A DNA stretch of 64,000 nucleotides, taken from positions 3,660 through 67,659 of the forward strand of contig DATHEQ010000089.1 in the NCBI GenBank assembly GCA_035318505.1. Reading direction: 5' to 3'. This DNA is from DASWDH01 sp035318505 (GTDB taxonomy: Bacteria > Myxococcota_A > Polyangia > Polyangiales > Polyangiaceae). A program made the translations under genes and the position numbers. Below, piece after piece: positions 43,040 through 52,062 of this stretch (positions within the stretch are counted from its first letter, which is position 1; each line of letters opens with the position of its first letter). The notes under the pieces were generated by a model. It ran no database searches, was not told where the DNA came from, and was given only the letters and a program-made list of their open reading frames with translations.

Positions 43040-45046
43040 TCAGAGATACCCTTGCGCTTGCAGCGAAAAGAGTCGGGCGTAACGACCGTCGGCGGCGACG
43101 AGCTCGCCGTGCGTCCCTTGCTCGACGACGCGCCCTTTCTCGATGACGACGATGCGGTCCGCCATGCGTACGGTCGGAAACCGGTGTGAGATGAGGATGC
43201 TGGTCCGGCCCTGGGTGAGGCGGCGAAAACGCTCGAAAATGGCGTGCTCTGCTTCCGCATCGAGCGCAGCGGTGGGCTCGTCGAGCACGAGAATGTCCGC
43301 TTCTTCTCGCATGAACGCGCGCGCGAGGGCGACCTTCTGCCACTGTCCCCCCGACAGCTCGACACCGTGGCGAAACCACCGCCCGAGCGGCGTTTCGAGC
43401 CCCTCCTTCAGCGAGGAGACGATTTCGGAAGCGCCACCGCTGTCGACGGCACGGCCGATCTGCACGTCGTCGCCCAGGTGCTCGACACTGCCGAAGCCGA
43501 TGTTCTCGCGCACGAGCAGTTGGTACTGGGCAAAATCCTGGAAGATGACCCCGATTCGCTGGCGCAGTTTCTCTTCGTCGTACTCGCGGATGTCTTTGCC
43601 ATCGAGAAGGACGCGGCCTTCGGTGGGATCGTAAAGACGGGTCAGCAGCTTGATGAAAGTGGTCTTGCCCGCTCCGTTCTGCCCCACCAAAGCGAGGCTC
43701 TGACCGCGCGGAATGAAGATGTCGACATCGCGCAGCGCCCATTCTTCCTTGCCGGGATAGCGGAAGCCCACGTGCTCGAAGCGGATGCCCTGCTCACCGC
43801 GACGATCCGTGCGAGGATCGCCGTTGGCCTTTGGTGAAGGAGCGGCGACGAGGGCCGGCTGGGTTTCGGGGCGCGGCAGTTTCTCGGACAGGGTGCCGTC
43901 GAGGAACGCGAACAGGTTCGACATGTAAAGATTGTCTTCGTACATCCCGCCGAGTGACGACAGCATCGATTGAAACGCCTGCTGTCCCTGACGAAACGCG
44001 ACCATGTAGAGCGTCATTTCACCGAGCGACAGCTCGCCGCGCGCCGCAGCGATGGCCATCCACGCGTAGCATCCGTAAAAGGCGGCGGTTGCCACGAGAG
44101 ACAACGCAAAGCTCCACCGCGCGCGCTTGATGGCGAGCGTGCGGTCCTCGCGGTAGAACGTCTCGGCCAGCGACTGGTAACGGCCGAGCAAGAGCGGCCC
44201 CAGTCCAAAGAGCTTTACCTCTTTGGCATGTTCGTCGTTGGCGAGCACATATTCGAGGTAGATGAGTCGCCGCGCGTCGGGGGAACGCCAATTGCGCAGG
44301 CGGAAGGCCTGCCCCGAGAACCGCAGCTCCGCCACCGTGGCCGGAATGGCGGCGACGAGCAGCCCCGCCACCGCTAGCGCACTGAAGTGGACGAGCAGCG
44401 CTACGTACCCGAGCAGCGTCAAGATGCTCTGCCCCAGCTGAAAGCAGCGGGTGACGACGGAAAGCGGGCGCACCGACGCTTCGCGGCGCGCCCGCGTCAG
44501 GCTGTCGTAAAATTCCGAATCTTCGAAATAGCGAAGATCGAGCGCGATCGCCTTTTTCAGAATGACGACGTTGATGTCGACGCCGAGGCGCGCGCCGATG
44601 ATCGATCGCGCCAGACCGAGGCCCTGTGTTCCGAGCGCGATCGCCGCCACGAGGCCGAGCTCGACGAGCACCCAGCGCAAAGTGGTTTCCGCACTGTGAC
44701 GGACCACTGCGTCGATGATCTGCTTGCCCGCCCAAGCAATGCCGAGCGGTATCAGCGCGCACGCCAGCGTGAGAACGCCGACGACGACGGTGCCCACCGC
44801 GGACGAGCGCCACACGAGCCCCAAGGTTCGAGGCGTGTGCTCGAAGCTGCTTCGTAAGGAAGTAAACCAGGGCGGCTTTTGCCCGTCGGGCGGTCGGGGA
44901 AAGGGGGGCGTCACGTCGGCAGTAGGGCGAACGTAAGGGTAACCCTGGCCAGTGCAAGGGTTAGCGTCTGGCGGAAACGGGGCCGCACCGGGTCCCTTGC
45001 GCATTCCCCGAGAAACAAGGCCCGCGGTGGACAGGGGGTGAAACAT
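43040..45046 (-). CDS. ABC exporter, fused permease and ATPase
   Basis: Type IV ABC half-transporter, 668 residues. Six helices cover about 80-370. The nucleotide-binding domain (about 425-655) has Walker A GQNGAGKTT, Q-loop FQDFAQYQ, signature LSGGQ, Walker B ILVLDEP and the switch His in ISHR. It should work as a dimer, exporting a lipid, peptide or drug. The first 60 residues are a Pro-rich cytoplasmic tail. ATG 45046 has an AGGA ribosome site eight bases upstream; a second ATG is at 45004. The KstR-like site at 45039 overlaps the start codon, so this gene may belong to the same regulon as the divergent fadA5-like gene. Confidence 0.9.
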   Translation of the reverse strand: MFHPLSTAGLVSRGMRKGPGAAPFPPDANPCTGQGYPYVRPTADVTPPFPRPPDGQKPPWFTSLRSSFEHTPRTLGLVWRSSAVGTVVVGVLTLACALIPLGIAWAGKQIIDAVVRHSAETTLRWVLVELGLVAAIALGTQGLGLARSIIGARLGVDINVVILKKAIALDLRYFEDSEFYDSLTRARREASVRPLSVVTRCFQLGQSILTLLGYVALLVHFSALAVAGLLVAAIPATVAELRFSGQAFRLRNWRSPDARRLIYLEYVLANDEHAKEVKLFGLGPLLLGRYQSLAETFYREDRTLAIKRARWSFALSLVATAAFYGCYAWMAIAAARGELSLGEMTLYMVAFRQGQQAFQSMLSSLGGMYEDNLYMSNLFAFLDGTLSEKLPRPETQPALVAAPSPKANGDPRTDRRGEQGIRFEHVGFRYPGKEEWALRDVDIFIPRGQSLALVGQNGAGKTTFIKLLTRLYDPTEGRVLLDGKDIREYDEEKLRQRIGVIFQDFAQYQLLVRENIGFGSVEHLGDDVQIGRAVDSGGASEIVSSLKEGLETPLGRWFRHGVELSGGQWQKVALARAFMREEADILVLDEPTAALDAEAEHAIFERFRRLTQGRTSILISHRFPTVRMADRIVVIEKGRVVEQGTHGELVAADGRYARLFSLQAQGYL

Positions 45047-45052
45047 GTTCTA
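45039..45052. promoter_or_regulatory. KstR-like operator, site 4 (ABC exporter / fadA5-SDR)
   Basis: TGAAACATGTTCTA, identical to site 1 over all 14 bases, matches TnnAACnnGTTnnA. It lies 55 bases before the thiolase ATG and covers the start codon of the divergent ABC exporter. Identity between two sites 40 kb apart, with unlike flanks, argues for selection. Confidence 0.7.
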
Positions 45053-45107
45053 TTCCTGGGTGGCGCCGCTTCGAATCCAAAAACCCGGCGGCCGCGCGGA
45101 GTGAACC

Positions 45108-46262
45108 ATGGCCGAGGCATTCATCGTCGACGCGATCCGAACACCGGTGGGCAAACGAAACGGCGGGCTCGCCAAGGTGCACCCTGCCGACCTCGGAGCG
45201 CACGTGCTGCAGCAGCTCGTAACGCGCAATGGGATCGACCCCTTGCTCGTCGAGGACGTCATCTTCGGCTGTCTCGACACCATCGGGCCGCAAGCGGGCG
45301 ACATCGCGCGCACCTGCTGGCTCGCGGCCGGGCTCCCCGACGAAGTTCCGGGCACGACCATCGATCGGCAGTGCGGCTCTTCCCAGCAAGCCGTGCACTT
45401 TGCAGCGCAGGCGGTGATGAGCGGATCCATGGATCTGGTCGTCGCCGGCGGCGTACAGAACATGAGCATGATCCCCATCGCGGCGGCGATGATCGTGGCC
45501 GACAAATTCGGCTTCACCGACCCCTTTTCCGGGTCCAAAGGTTGGAAGGCGCGCTACGGCGATAAACCCATCTCCCAGTTTCAGTCGGCCGAGATGATCG
45601 CCGAGAAATGGAAGCTCTCGCGGCAAGCGATGGAAGCCTTTGCCCTCGAAAGCCATCGCCGTGCGATCGTCGCGACCGACGAGGGGCGATTCGCGCGCGA
45701 GATCGTCCCCTTGGCCGGAGTCACCGCCGATGAGGGTCCTCGGCGCGACACCTCCGCCGAAAAATTGGCAGCCCTCAAAACGATCGCCGAAGGCGGTCGG
45801 CTTACCGCCGGTGTATCGAGCCAGATTTCGGACGGCGCGAGCGCCATGCTCATCGCCTCGGAAAACGCCGTAAAAACGCACGGTCTTCGGCCGCGCGCCC
45901 GCGTCCACCACATGAGCGTGCGGGGCGCCGATCCGATTTGGATGCTTACCGCGCCCATCCCCGCCACCCAGCGCGCCCTGGCCAAGGCCGGAATGAAGAT
46001 CGGCGACATCGATCTCATCGAGATCAACGAAGCGTTTGCCTCGGTCGTTTTGGCGTGGCTCGCCGAAAGCGGCGCCGACCCTGCGAGGGTCAATGTCAAC
46101 GGCGGCGCCATTGCGCTCGGACACCCTCTCGGCGCCACCGGCACGCGCCTCATGACGACCCTGCTCTGCGAGCTAGAGCGAACGGGCAAGCGTTGGGGGT
46201 TGCAAACGATGTGCGAAGGCGGCGGGCAGGCCAACGTGACGATCATCGAGAGGCTGAGCTAG
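45108..46262 (+). CDS. fadA5: Steroid-type acetyl-CoA acyltransferase, FadA5-like
   Basis: Thiolase of 384 residues. The nucleophile is Cys89 (DRQCGSSQQAV), with His339 (GHPLGATG) and Cys369 (MCEGGG). From memory of the family it resembles mycobacterial FadA5, the cholesterol side-chain thiolase, along its whole length: TIDRQCGSSQQA, VAGGVQNMSMIPI, LKTIAEGGRLTAGVSSQISDGASA and PIPATQRALAKAGMKIGDIDLIEINEAFA. Generic thiolases usually have NRYC/NKVCASG at the nucleophile, like the one at 23075. FadA6-type function is the closest alternative. It is followed by an SDR gene eight bases later and preceded by a KstR-like operator, both in line with steroid side-chain or ring oxidation. Confidence 0.82.
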   Translation: MAEAFIVDAIRTPVGKRNGGLAKVHPADLGAHVLQQLVTRNGIDPLLVEDVIFGCLDTIGPQAGDIARTCWLAAGLPDEVPGTTIDRQCGSSQQAVHFAAQAVMSGSMDLVVAGGVQNMSMIPIAAAMIVADKFGFTDPFSGSKGWKARYGDKPISQFQSAEMIAEKWKLSRQAMEAFALESHRRAIVATDEGRFAREIVPLAGVTADEGPRRDTSAEKLAALKTIAEGGRLTAGVSSQISDGASAMLIASENAVKTHGLRPRARVHHMSVRGADPIWMLTAPIPATQRALAKAGMKIGDIDLIEINEAFASVVLAWLAESGADPARVNVNGGAIALGHPLGATGTRLMTTLLCELERTGKRWGLQTMCEGGGQANVTIIERLS

Positions 46263-46270
46263 AGGATCGT

Positions 46271-47176
46271 ATGAGCGGAATCTGCGAAGGACGCGTCGTC
46301 ATCGTTACGGGTGCAGGTCGCGGTATCGGTCGCGCCCATGCCCTGGAGTTCGCGCGCCACGGAGCGAAGGTCGTCGTCAATGACCTCGGCGTGGCTGCAG
46401 ATGGGAGCAGAAAGGCGGAAGACCCTGCCTCCGAGGTGGTTGCGACGATAAGGGCGGCCGGCGGCCAAGCGGTCACCAACACCGACGACGTCGCCGATTG
46501 GGAAGGGGCGCGCCGGCTCATCGGCGCCGCCGTCGAGGCGTTCGGCCGGCTCGATGTGCTCGTCAACAATGCCGGCTTCACGCGCGATCGCATGGTCGTC
46601 GGCGCGTCCGAAGAAGAGTGGGACGCCGTGATTCGCGTGCATTTGAAGGGGCACTTTGCTCCGACGCGGCACGCGGCCGCGTATTGGCGGGAGCGGTCGA
46701 AGGGCGGCGAGCGTCTCGATGCGCGGATTATCAACACGAGCTCGGGGGCGGGACTGCTCGGGAGCGTGGGCCAAGGCGCGTATTGCGCGGCCAAGGCCGG
46801 CATCGCGGCGCTCACGCTGGTCGAGGCCGCGGAGCTCGGGCGCTACGGCATCACCGCCAACGCCATCGCGCCGGCGGCGCGCACCCGAATGACCGAAACC
46901 GTGTTTGCGGACATGATGAAAAAACCCGACGGCGGCTTCGATGCCATGGCGCCCGAGAACGTGTCCCCGCTCGTCGCCTGGCTCGGCTCAGCCGAATCGG
47001 GGGACGTCACGGGACGCGTCTTCGAAGTTTCGGGCGGGGCCATCAGCCTCGCCGAAGGTTGGCGCGAGGGGCCGAAGGTCGATCGCGGAGAGCGCTGGGA
47101 TGCGCAGCAAATCGGCCCCGCGGTACGCGATCTCCTCGCCCAGGCGGCACCCGCCAAGAAGCCGTACGGCGCCTGA
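46271..47176 (+). CDS. SDR family 3-hydroxyacyl-CoA / hydroxysteroid dehydrogenase
   Basis: Short-chain dehydrogenase of 301 residues, about 50 longer than the classical type. NAD-binding TGAGRGIGRAHALEFARHGAKVVVNDLG is at 14-41, NNAG near 98 and the active site INTSSGAGLLGSVGQGAYCAAK near 155-178. The acidic residue in VVVNDLG favours NAD. The extra C-terminal 40 residues and the RAHAL motif resemble the MFE-2/Hsd4-like dehydrogenases of steroid side-chain oxidation in actinobacteria (Rv3548c and Rv3502c kind). In an operon with the FadA5-like thiolase, it would oxidise the beta-hydroxy acyl-CoA just before thiolysis. The start is ATG 46271. Confidence 0.85.
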   Translation: MSGICEGRVVIVTGAGRGIGRAHALEFARHGAKVVVNDLGVAADGSRKAEDPASEVVATIRAAGGQAVTNTDDVADWEGARRLIGAAVEAFGRLDVLVNNAGFTRDRMVVGASEEEWDAVIRVHLKGHFAPTRHAAAYWRERSKGGERLDARIINTSSGAGLLGSVGQGAYCAAKAGIAALTLVEAAELGRYGITANAIAPAARTRMTETVFADMMKKPDGGFDAMAPENVSPLVAWLGSAESGDVTGRVFEVSGGAISLAEGWREGPKVDRGERWDAQQIGPAVRDLLAQAAPAKKPYGA

Positions 47177-47238
47177 CGCGTTTCTGCTCGGACGACGGGG
47201 CGTGATAGCCTCTCGCCGATGCCGAGCGCAGGCGCTTC

Positions 47239-48249
47239 ATGAAAATCGGCATTTTGGGACCGGTCGCGTGGCGTACCCCGCCGCGACATTATGGGCCGTG
47301 GGAACAGGTGACGAGCCTCATCGCGGAAGGCCTGGTCGCGCGCGGCGTCGATGTAACGCTCTTTGCGACGCTCGACTCCGAGACGACGGCCACCCTCGAC
47401 GGCGTGTGTGCCCGGGGATACGCCGAAGATCCCACCATGGACGGGCGGGTGTGGGAGGCGCTGCACGTCGCTCATGCGCTGGCGCGTTCCGGCGATTTCG
47501 ACCTCGTGCACAACCACCTCGACTGGTTGCCCCTCGCTTTCGCCGCGCACTGCAAATCCCCCCTCGTCACCACGATTCACGGCTTTTCCGGGCGCGGAAT
47601 CCTCCCCGCCTATGTGAACGCGCGGGCGACGTCGTACGTCTCCATCTCCGACGCGGATCGCGCCCCGGAGCTTACGTACGTGGCGACGGTGCATCATGGG
47701 ATCGATCTCGATGCGTTGTCGTTTTCGCCCGCGGGTGGTGCCGATCTCGTTGCTTTCGGCAGAATTCATCCCGACAAGGGGACGGCGGACGCGATCGCGA
47801 TCGCGCGCCGCGCCGGACGCCGCCTCGTGCTCGCGGGCATCGTGCAAGACGCAGCCTATTTCCGGGAGCGAGTCGAGCCCCACATCGACGGCGATCGCGT
47901 CATCTACGTGGGCTCGGTCGGACCGGAGCGGCGCTCGGCCGTGCTCGGGTCGGCGGCGGCGCTGCTGCATCCCATCGCCTTCAACGAGCCATTTGGGTTA
48001 TCGGTCGTCGAAGCGATGGCTTGCGGCACGCCGGTCATCACCTATCCACGGGGCTCGATGCCGGAAGTGGTCGACCACGGCGTCACTGGCCTGCTCGTCG
48101 ACGGCATCGAATCGGCAGCAGCCGCCGTCGAGATCGCCGCAGCACTCGATCGCGCGGCCATTCGACGCGTCGCCGAGCGCCGCTTCGGAGCCGCGCGGAT
48201 GGTCGATGACTATTTGGCGGTGTACGAACGTGTGATGGCCGCGCAATGA
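47239..48249 (+). CDS. Family 4 glycosyltransferase
   Basis: GT-B fold enzyme of 336 residues. The N-terminal half has GPVAWRTPPRHYGPWEQVTSLIAEGLVARGVDVTLFA, the usual acceptor-side Rossmann start, and LVHNHLDWLPLAF. The donor half shows FGRIHPDKGTADAI and the E-x7-E element NEPFGLSVVEAMACGTPVI, typical of retaining GT4 enzymes. Its stop overlaps the start of the GH130 gene. In some bacteria such GT4 genes accompany GH130 phosphorylases and act on mannosides. Donor and acceptor are unknown. Confidence 0.87.
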   Translation: MKIGILGPVAWRTPPRHYGPWEQVTSLIAEGLVARGVDVTLFATLDSETTATLDGVCARGYAEDPTMDGRVWEALHVAHALARSGDFDLVHNHLDWLPLAFAAHCKSPLVTTIHGFSGRGILPAYVNARATSYVSISDADRAPELTYVATVHHGIDLDALSFSPAGGADLVAFGRIHPDKGTADAIAIARRAGRRLVLAGIVQDAAYFRERVEPHIDGDRVIYVGSVGPERRSAVLGSAAALLHPIAFNEPFGLSVVEAMACGTPVITYPRGSMPEVVDHGVTGLLVDGIESAAAAVEIAAALDRAAIRRVAERRFGAARMVDDYLAVYERVMAAQ

Positions 48250-49316
48250 CGTTGCTACCCAGGCCCGAGCGAGCCGCCTCGAATCCCATTCTCACGGCGG
48301 CCATGGTCCTACCTTCGCGGCCCGATTTCCAGGTGGTGGGGGTGTTCAATCCGGGCGTCGTTCGCGTCGGCGACGAGACCGTTCTCCTCTTGCGTGTCGC
48401 CGAATCGCCGCGCGACATTCCTGCCGACGAGATCGCTGCGCCCATCTACGACCACGCGGCAGGTCGTCTCGTCATCCGCACCTGGAAAAGGAGCATGCGC
48501 GGCATAGGAACCGCCGACAGCCGCGTCGTGACCGTCGGTAACGACACGTTCCTCACCTCGATCTCCCACCTGCGGCTTGCGCGATCCCAGGACGGCATCG
48601 CGTTTCGTGTCGATGAAGCGCCAGCTCTCTCCGCCGCGCACCCGCTCGAAGCCTTCGGCCTGGAGGACGCACGAATCACGTTTCTCGACGGCACTTACTG
48701 GGTCAACTACACGGCCGTCTCTTCCGCGGGTATCGCCACGGCGCTCGCCTCGAGCGCCGATCTGCGTACGTTCGAGCGCCATGGGATCATCTTCGCGCCT
48801 CCCAATCGCGATGTGACGATTTTCCCGGAGAAGATCGGCGGCCGTTACGTCGCTCTCCATCGCCCCATGCCGGAGGGAATTGGTCGGCCGGCCATTTGGC
48901 TGGCATCGTCGGCGGATCTGCTGTCGTGGGGCGACCATCGACTCGTCGCCGCGGCCCGGCCCCATGAGTGGGACGATCTGAAAATCGGCGGCGGCGCCGT
49001 CCCCTTTCGCGTCAGGGTCGGCGGTCGCGACGCGTGGCTCGCGGTTTATCACGGCGTCACCGCCTCGCCCCTCACCTACGCGCTCGGGGCGCTGCTCCTC
49101 GACGGCGCCGATCCCAGCCGCGTACTCGGACGTTCTCGTCATCCCATTCTCGCTCCCGAGGCGCCTTATGAGCGCGAAGGCTTCTTTGCCAACGTGGTCT
49201 TTACATGCGGCCTGCTGGCGGAAGGGGACCGCGTCCGCATCTACTATGGCGCTTCCGACGGCGTGACGTGCGTCGCCGATCTCTCTCTCGCGTCCATTCT
49301 GGCGGGGATCGCATGA
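48246..49316 (+). CDS. GH130 family beta-mannoside phosphorylase-like enzyme
   Basis: Five-bladed beta-propeller enzyme of 356 residues. Family marks include NPGVVRVGDETVLLLRVAES, FGLEDARITFLDGTYWVNYTA with the general-acid Asp region, PEKIGGRYVALHRP (phosphate-binding Arg/His) and IYYGASDGVTCVADL at the end. GH130 enzymes cleave beta-mannosidic bonds with phosphate to give mannose 1-phosphate; a hydrolytic subgroup exists. Coupling by four-base overlaps to the GT4 and GH5-like genes suggests cytosolic turnover or synthesis of a mannose-containing oligosaccharide. Confidence 0.87.
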   Translation: MTLLPRPERAASNPILTAAMVLPSRPDFQVVGVFNPGVVRVGDETVLLLRVAESPRDIPADEIAAPIYDHAAGRLVIRTWKRSMRGIGTADSRVVTVGNDTFLTSISHLRLARSQDGIAFRVDEAPALSAAHPLEAFGLEDARITFLDGTYWVNYTAVSSAGIATALASSADLRTFERHGIIFAPPNRDVTIFPEKIGGRYVALHRPMPEGIGRPAIWLASSADLLSWGDHRLVAAARPHEWDDLKIGGGAVPFRVRVGGRDAWLAVYHGVTASPLTYALGALLLDGADPSRVLGRSRHPILAPEAPYEREGFFANVVFTCGLLAEGDRVRIYYGASDGVTCVADLSLASILAGIA

Positions 49317-50503
49317 CCCCGAGCAACGCAGCGAGCGCGCCTTTCGAGCTCGGTTGCAATTACTGGCCGCGCACGAGCGCCATGTACATGTGGCGCGAGC
49401 TCGACCTCGGCGAGGTCCGCGCCGATTTCGCGCATATGCGCGACCTCGGCTTCCGAGTCGTACGATTTTTCCTTCTCACCGAAGACTTTCTGCCAGCGCC
49501 GATGACGGTGGCCAAAGACAAGGTCGCGCAGCTCGTCGAAGTCGCGCGCATCGCCAGCGAAGAAAAGATCGCGACGATACCGACGCTCGTGACCATCAAC
49601 ATGAGCGGCAAGATGTGGTGGCCCTCGTGGATGCTCGACGAACGCGGTGCGCCTCGAAATCTCTACTCCGAGCCGACGCTCCTTCGTTCACAAGCACGGC
49701 TCGTCGAGATCTGTGCGCGGGCTCTCGCCGGCGACGGGTCGATTCGCGCATTCGATCTCACGAACGAGATCGACGATGCTCTGCGCCTGCCGAGCCGCGA
49801 CGCTGGTTGGCTGTGGACCGCGCTCCTCGCCGGCTCGGTGCGCCGCGCGGCGCCCGGCATCGCCGTCCAGTTCGGGGCCCATCTCCCTTCGCTCACGGCC
49901 AATACCCACATGCGCATCGACGATCTCGCCGGCGTCGTCGACGAAGATTGCATGCACGCCTATCCGCTCTACTGCGACGCGGCCCGCAGCTTTCTCGATC
50001 CCGAGCTGGTCCCGTTCTCCTGCGCGCTCACGGCGGAGCTCGCAGCTACCGGACGCGCACCGCTCATGCACGAGTTCGGCATCTGCACGGCTCCCAAGGG
50101 CAGTGCCGGGCTCACCATCACCGACGATTTTCTGGGAAGGCCTCTCCCGCAATACCTCGCCTCCGAAGAAGAGGGCGCGCGATACTACCAGGAGGTCTTG
50201 GACCGACTCGCAGCGACGGGCGCGGCTGGAGCCTACGCCTGGTGCTACGGCGATTATCATCCGGCGCTCTTCGGTCGCGCTCCCTTCGACACCGCCGTTC
50301 GCGAGCGGTCCTTCGGTCTCGTGCGCGCCGACGACAGCGAGAAACCCGCGGCAGAAGTCGTGCGCGCCTTCGCCGCGCGGCTCGTGCGCCGGGATGTCGC
50401 GTTCGGTCGGGCGCCCAAGCTTCTCGATATCACGGCGGACGCGTACTACGCCGCGCCGTCACATCACTTTCGTCGTCTGTACGAACGCTGGCTAACCGCG
50501 TGA
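49313..50503 (+). CDS. GH5-like (beta-mannanase clan) glycosidase, cytoplasmic
   Basis: TIM-barrel glycosidase of 396 residues in clan GH-A. It has GCNYWPRTSAMYMWRELDLGEVRADFAHMRDLGFRVVRFFL at the N terminus, the acid/base at Glu152 (FDLTNEID) and the nucleophile at Glu254 (MHEFGIC). No signal peptide is present, so it acts on oligosaccharides in the cytoplasm. Start: ATG 49313 overlaps the GH130 stop; the longer frame lies inside the GH130 gene. Clan membership is firm but the family is not: GH5 mannanase-like and GH42-like readings are both possible. With the GT4 and GH130 genes it forms a compact three-gene operon. Confidence 0.78.
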   Translation: MTPSNAASAPFELGCNYWPRTSAMYMWRELDLGEVRADFAHMRDLGFRVVRFFLLTEDFLPAPMTVAKDKVAQLVEVARIASEEKIATIPTLVTINMSGKMWWPSWMLDERGAPRNLYSEPTLLRSQARLVEICARALAGDGSIRAFDLTNEIDDALRLPSRDAGWLWTALLAGSVRRAAPGIAVQFGAHLPSLTANTHMRIDDLAGVVDEDCMHAYPLYCDAARSFLDPELVPFSCALTAELAATGRAPLMHEFGICTAPKGSAGLTITDDFLGRPLPQYLASEEEGARYYQEVLDRLAATGAAGAYAWCYGDYHPALFGRAPFDTAVRERSFGLVRADDSEKPAAEVVRAFAARLVRRDVAFGRAPKLLDITADAYYAAPSHHFRRLYERWLTA

Positions 50504-50529
50504 GCGCGACGCGAGGTCACGCGCAGCTC

Positions 50530-52062
50530 TCAGTTATCGACGCAGAGATTGCTCGCCGCGCTGGTGACGATCGGTCCGATATTCGGATGATCGAGCGCGT
50601 GGGCGGGGTACGCGTAGAGGAAGTCGTAACACATCTCTTGCGTCGTGCTCGGGCCGAACCCGAGCGATCCCGTACCCATGTTGTCGAAGTAGCAAGTGGT
50701 TTGCAGCGTGTCACCCGGGTTCAAGATCGCCGGCGTCGGGTAGCTCACTTGGCTTGAGAAGGTGAACGGCTTGTCGATCAGGACCTCTTGCGCGCCGCCG
50801 ACGCGGTTGATGAACGTCGACATGCGCGTGCCGGTCTTGTGCATGTGTGGCCAGGCCGCGAAGATGTTGATCGGGTCGCTCGGGCCCATGTTGATACGAC
50901 CAGGAACGCACTTGCCGGTCGCGCTTCCGCTTGCACGCGGCGGAACGTTGATCTTTTCGGTGCCCGTCCACGTGATGGACGCCGTCTTGGGGCGAAACTT
51001 CGTCGACGCACAGATGCGCACGCCGCTCGCGTCTTGGAACGGTTTACCCGCGGGGTTGTTGTAGTGAAGCTCGAGGACGTAGTTGCCGGTTGGCGGAGCG
51101 AGCTCGAGCCCGACATCGGGCGGCAGTTGCAAATCTTGGTTGCCCGGCGCCCATCCCGTGACGAGCGCCTGCAAGGGGTGCTGACCGTCGCACATGATGT
51201 ACGAGCCATCGGTGACCGGGAGCGGCGTCTGGTAAAAAAGCCAGTGGTGCAACGTTTCCGAGTTGTCGATGATCGTCGCGAACTGCAGCCCCTGCACCGG
51301 CACCTTCCAAGGCGAGGTGAAGTTGAAGCACGCGTAAAACTCGGTCGGCGGTAGAAAGAGCGTGCTCGTGTCGAAGGCTGATTTGTCGCCCGAGACCCCC
51401 TGTTGCCCATGCGCGCGGAATTCGACGCAAGTGGTGTCCTCATCGGTGGGCGCGTCGGGGAGCGCGGCGTCGCGCATGCCGCCACCGTCATTGGTGGGCG
51501 GCGTCACGCCGCAGTTGTCGCCCGGCGGCGTGCCCGCGGCGATCCACGCGTCGAGCGCGCCCATTTCGGCGGAGCTGAGGGAGCCGGTCTCTGGCATCCG
51601 CCCTGTGCCGCTGCGATGGATGCGGTCGGTAACCGATTGGTACACGCGAATGGAGGTGTCCTTCGGCGCCGCGCGCTGAAAATCTTGCCAAGTGACGAGC
51701 GACATCGGGGCACCAAAAGCAGGCGGCGAGCCGTGGCACGTTCCCGCGCAGCGCGCGTCGACGACCGTCTTCACGTTGCACGGCAGACCGTTCGCGCTGG
51801 CCCCCCCGCCGTCTCCACCGCTGCCACCCGACGCCCCCGATCCGGCCCATCCGCCTGCGCCGCCGGTACCGCCGGCACCGCCCCATGCGCCCGAGCCGCC
51901 CGAGGCGGGTCCGCTGCCGCTGCCGGTTCCGACAGTGCTGCCGCCGCTACCGCTGGATCGCAAAGGAGCGTCGCTGCCCGAACAGCCCACGATCAAGAGC
52001 GCAGCGGCCAAGAATGCCACCAACCCAGTGAGACGATGGTTTTGCTCCGACCCAACGCGCAT
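50530..52062 (-). CDS. Copper type II monooxygenase-like lipoprotein with CxxCH motif
   Basis: Exported protein of 510 residues. The lipobox LLIVGC follows the signal helix, then a Gly/Ser linker. Next comes a small cytochrome c-like segment (VVDARCAGTCHGSPP, with DAWIAAGTPPG as the distal end), then a region with all ligands of peptidylglycine or dopamine monooxygenases: HH at 272-273, His333 (LHYNNP), His406 and His408 (HMH) and Met477 (QEMCYDF). That predicts two copper sites. ATG 52062 follows GGAGAG, favoured over ATG 52098. Fusion of a haem motif to a PHM-like core suggests electrons reach copper by cytochrome instead of ascorbate. The substrate is unknown. Confidence 0.82.
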   Translation of the reverse strand: MRVGSEQNHRLTGLVAFLAAALLIVGCSGSDAPLRSSGSGGSTVGTGSGSGPASGGSGAWGGAGGTGGAGGWAGSGASGGSGGDGGGASANGLPCNVKTVVDARCAGTCHGSPPAFGAPMSLVTWQDFQRAAPKDTSIRVYQSVTDRIHRSGTGRMPETGSLSSAEMGALDAWIAAGTPPGDNCGVTPPTNDGGGMRDAALPDAPTDEDTTCVEFRAHGQQGVSGDKSAFDTSTLFLPPTEFYACFNFTSPWKVPVQGLQFATIIDNSETLHHWLFYQTPLPVTDGSYIMCDGQHPLQALVTGWAPGNQDLQLPPDVGLELAPPTGNYVLELHYNNPAGKPFQDASGVRICASTKFRPKTASITWTGTEKINVPPRASGSATGKCVPGRINMGPSDPINIFAAWPHMHKTGTRMSTFINRVGGAQEVLIDKPFTFSSQVSYPTPAILNPGDTLQTTCYFDNMGTGSLGFGPSTTQEMCYDFLYAYPAHALDHPNIGPIVTSAASNLCVDN

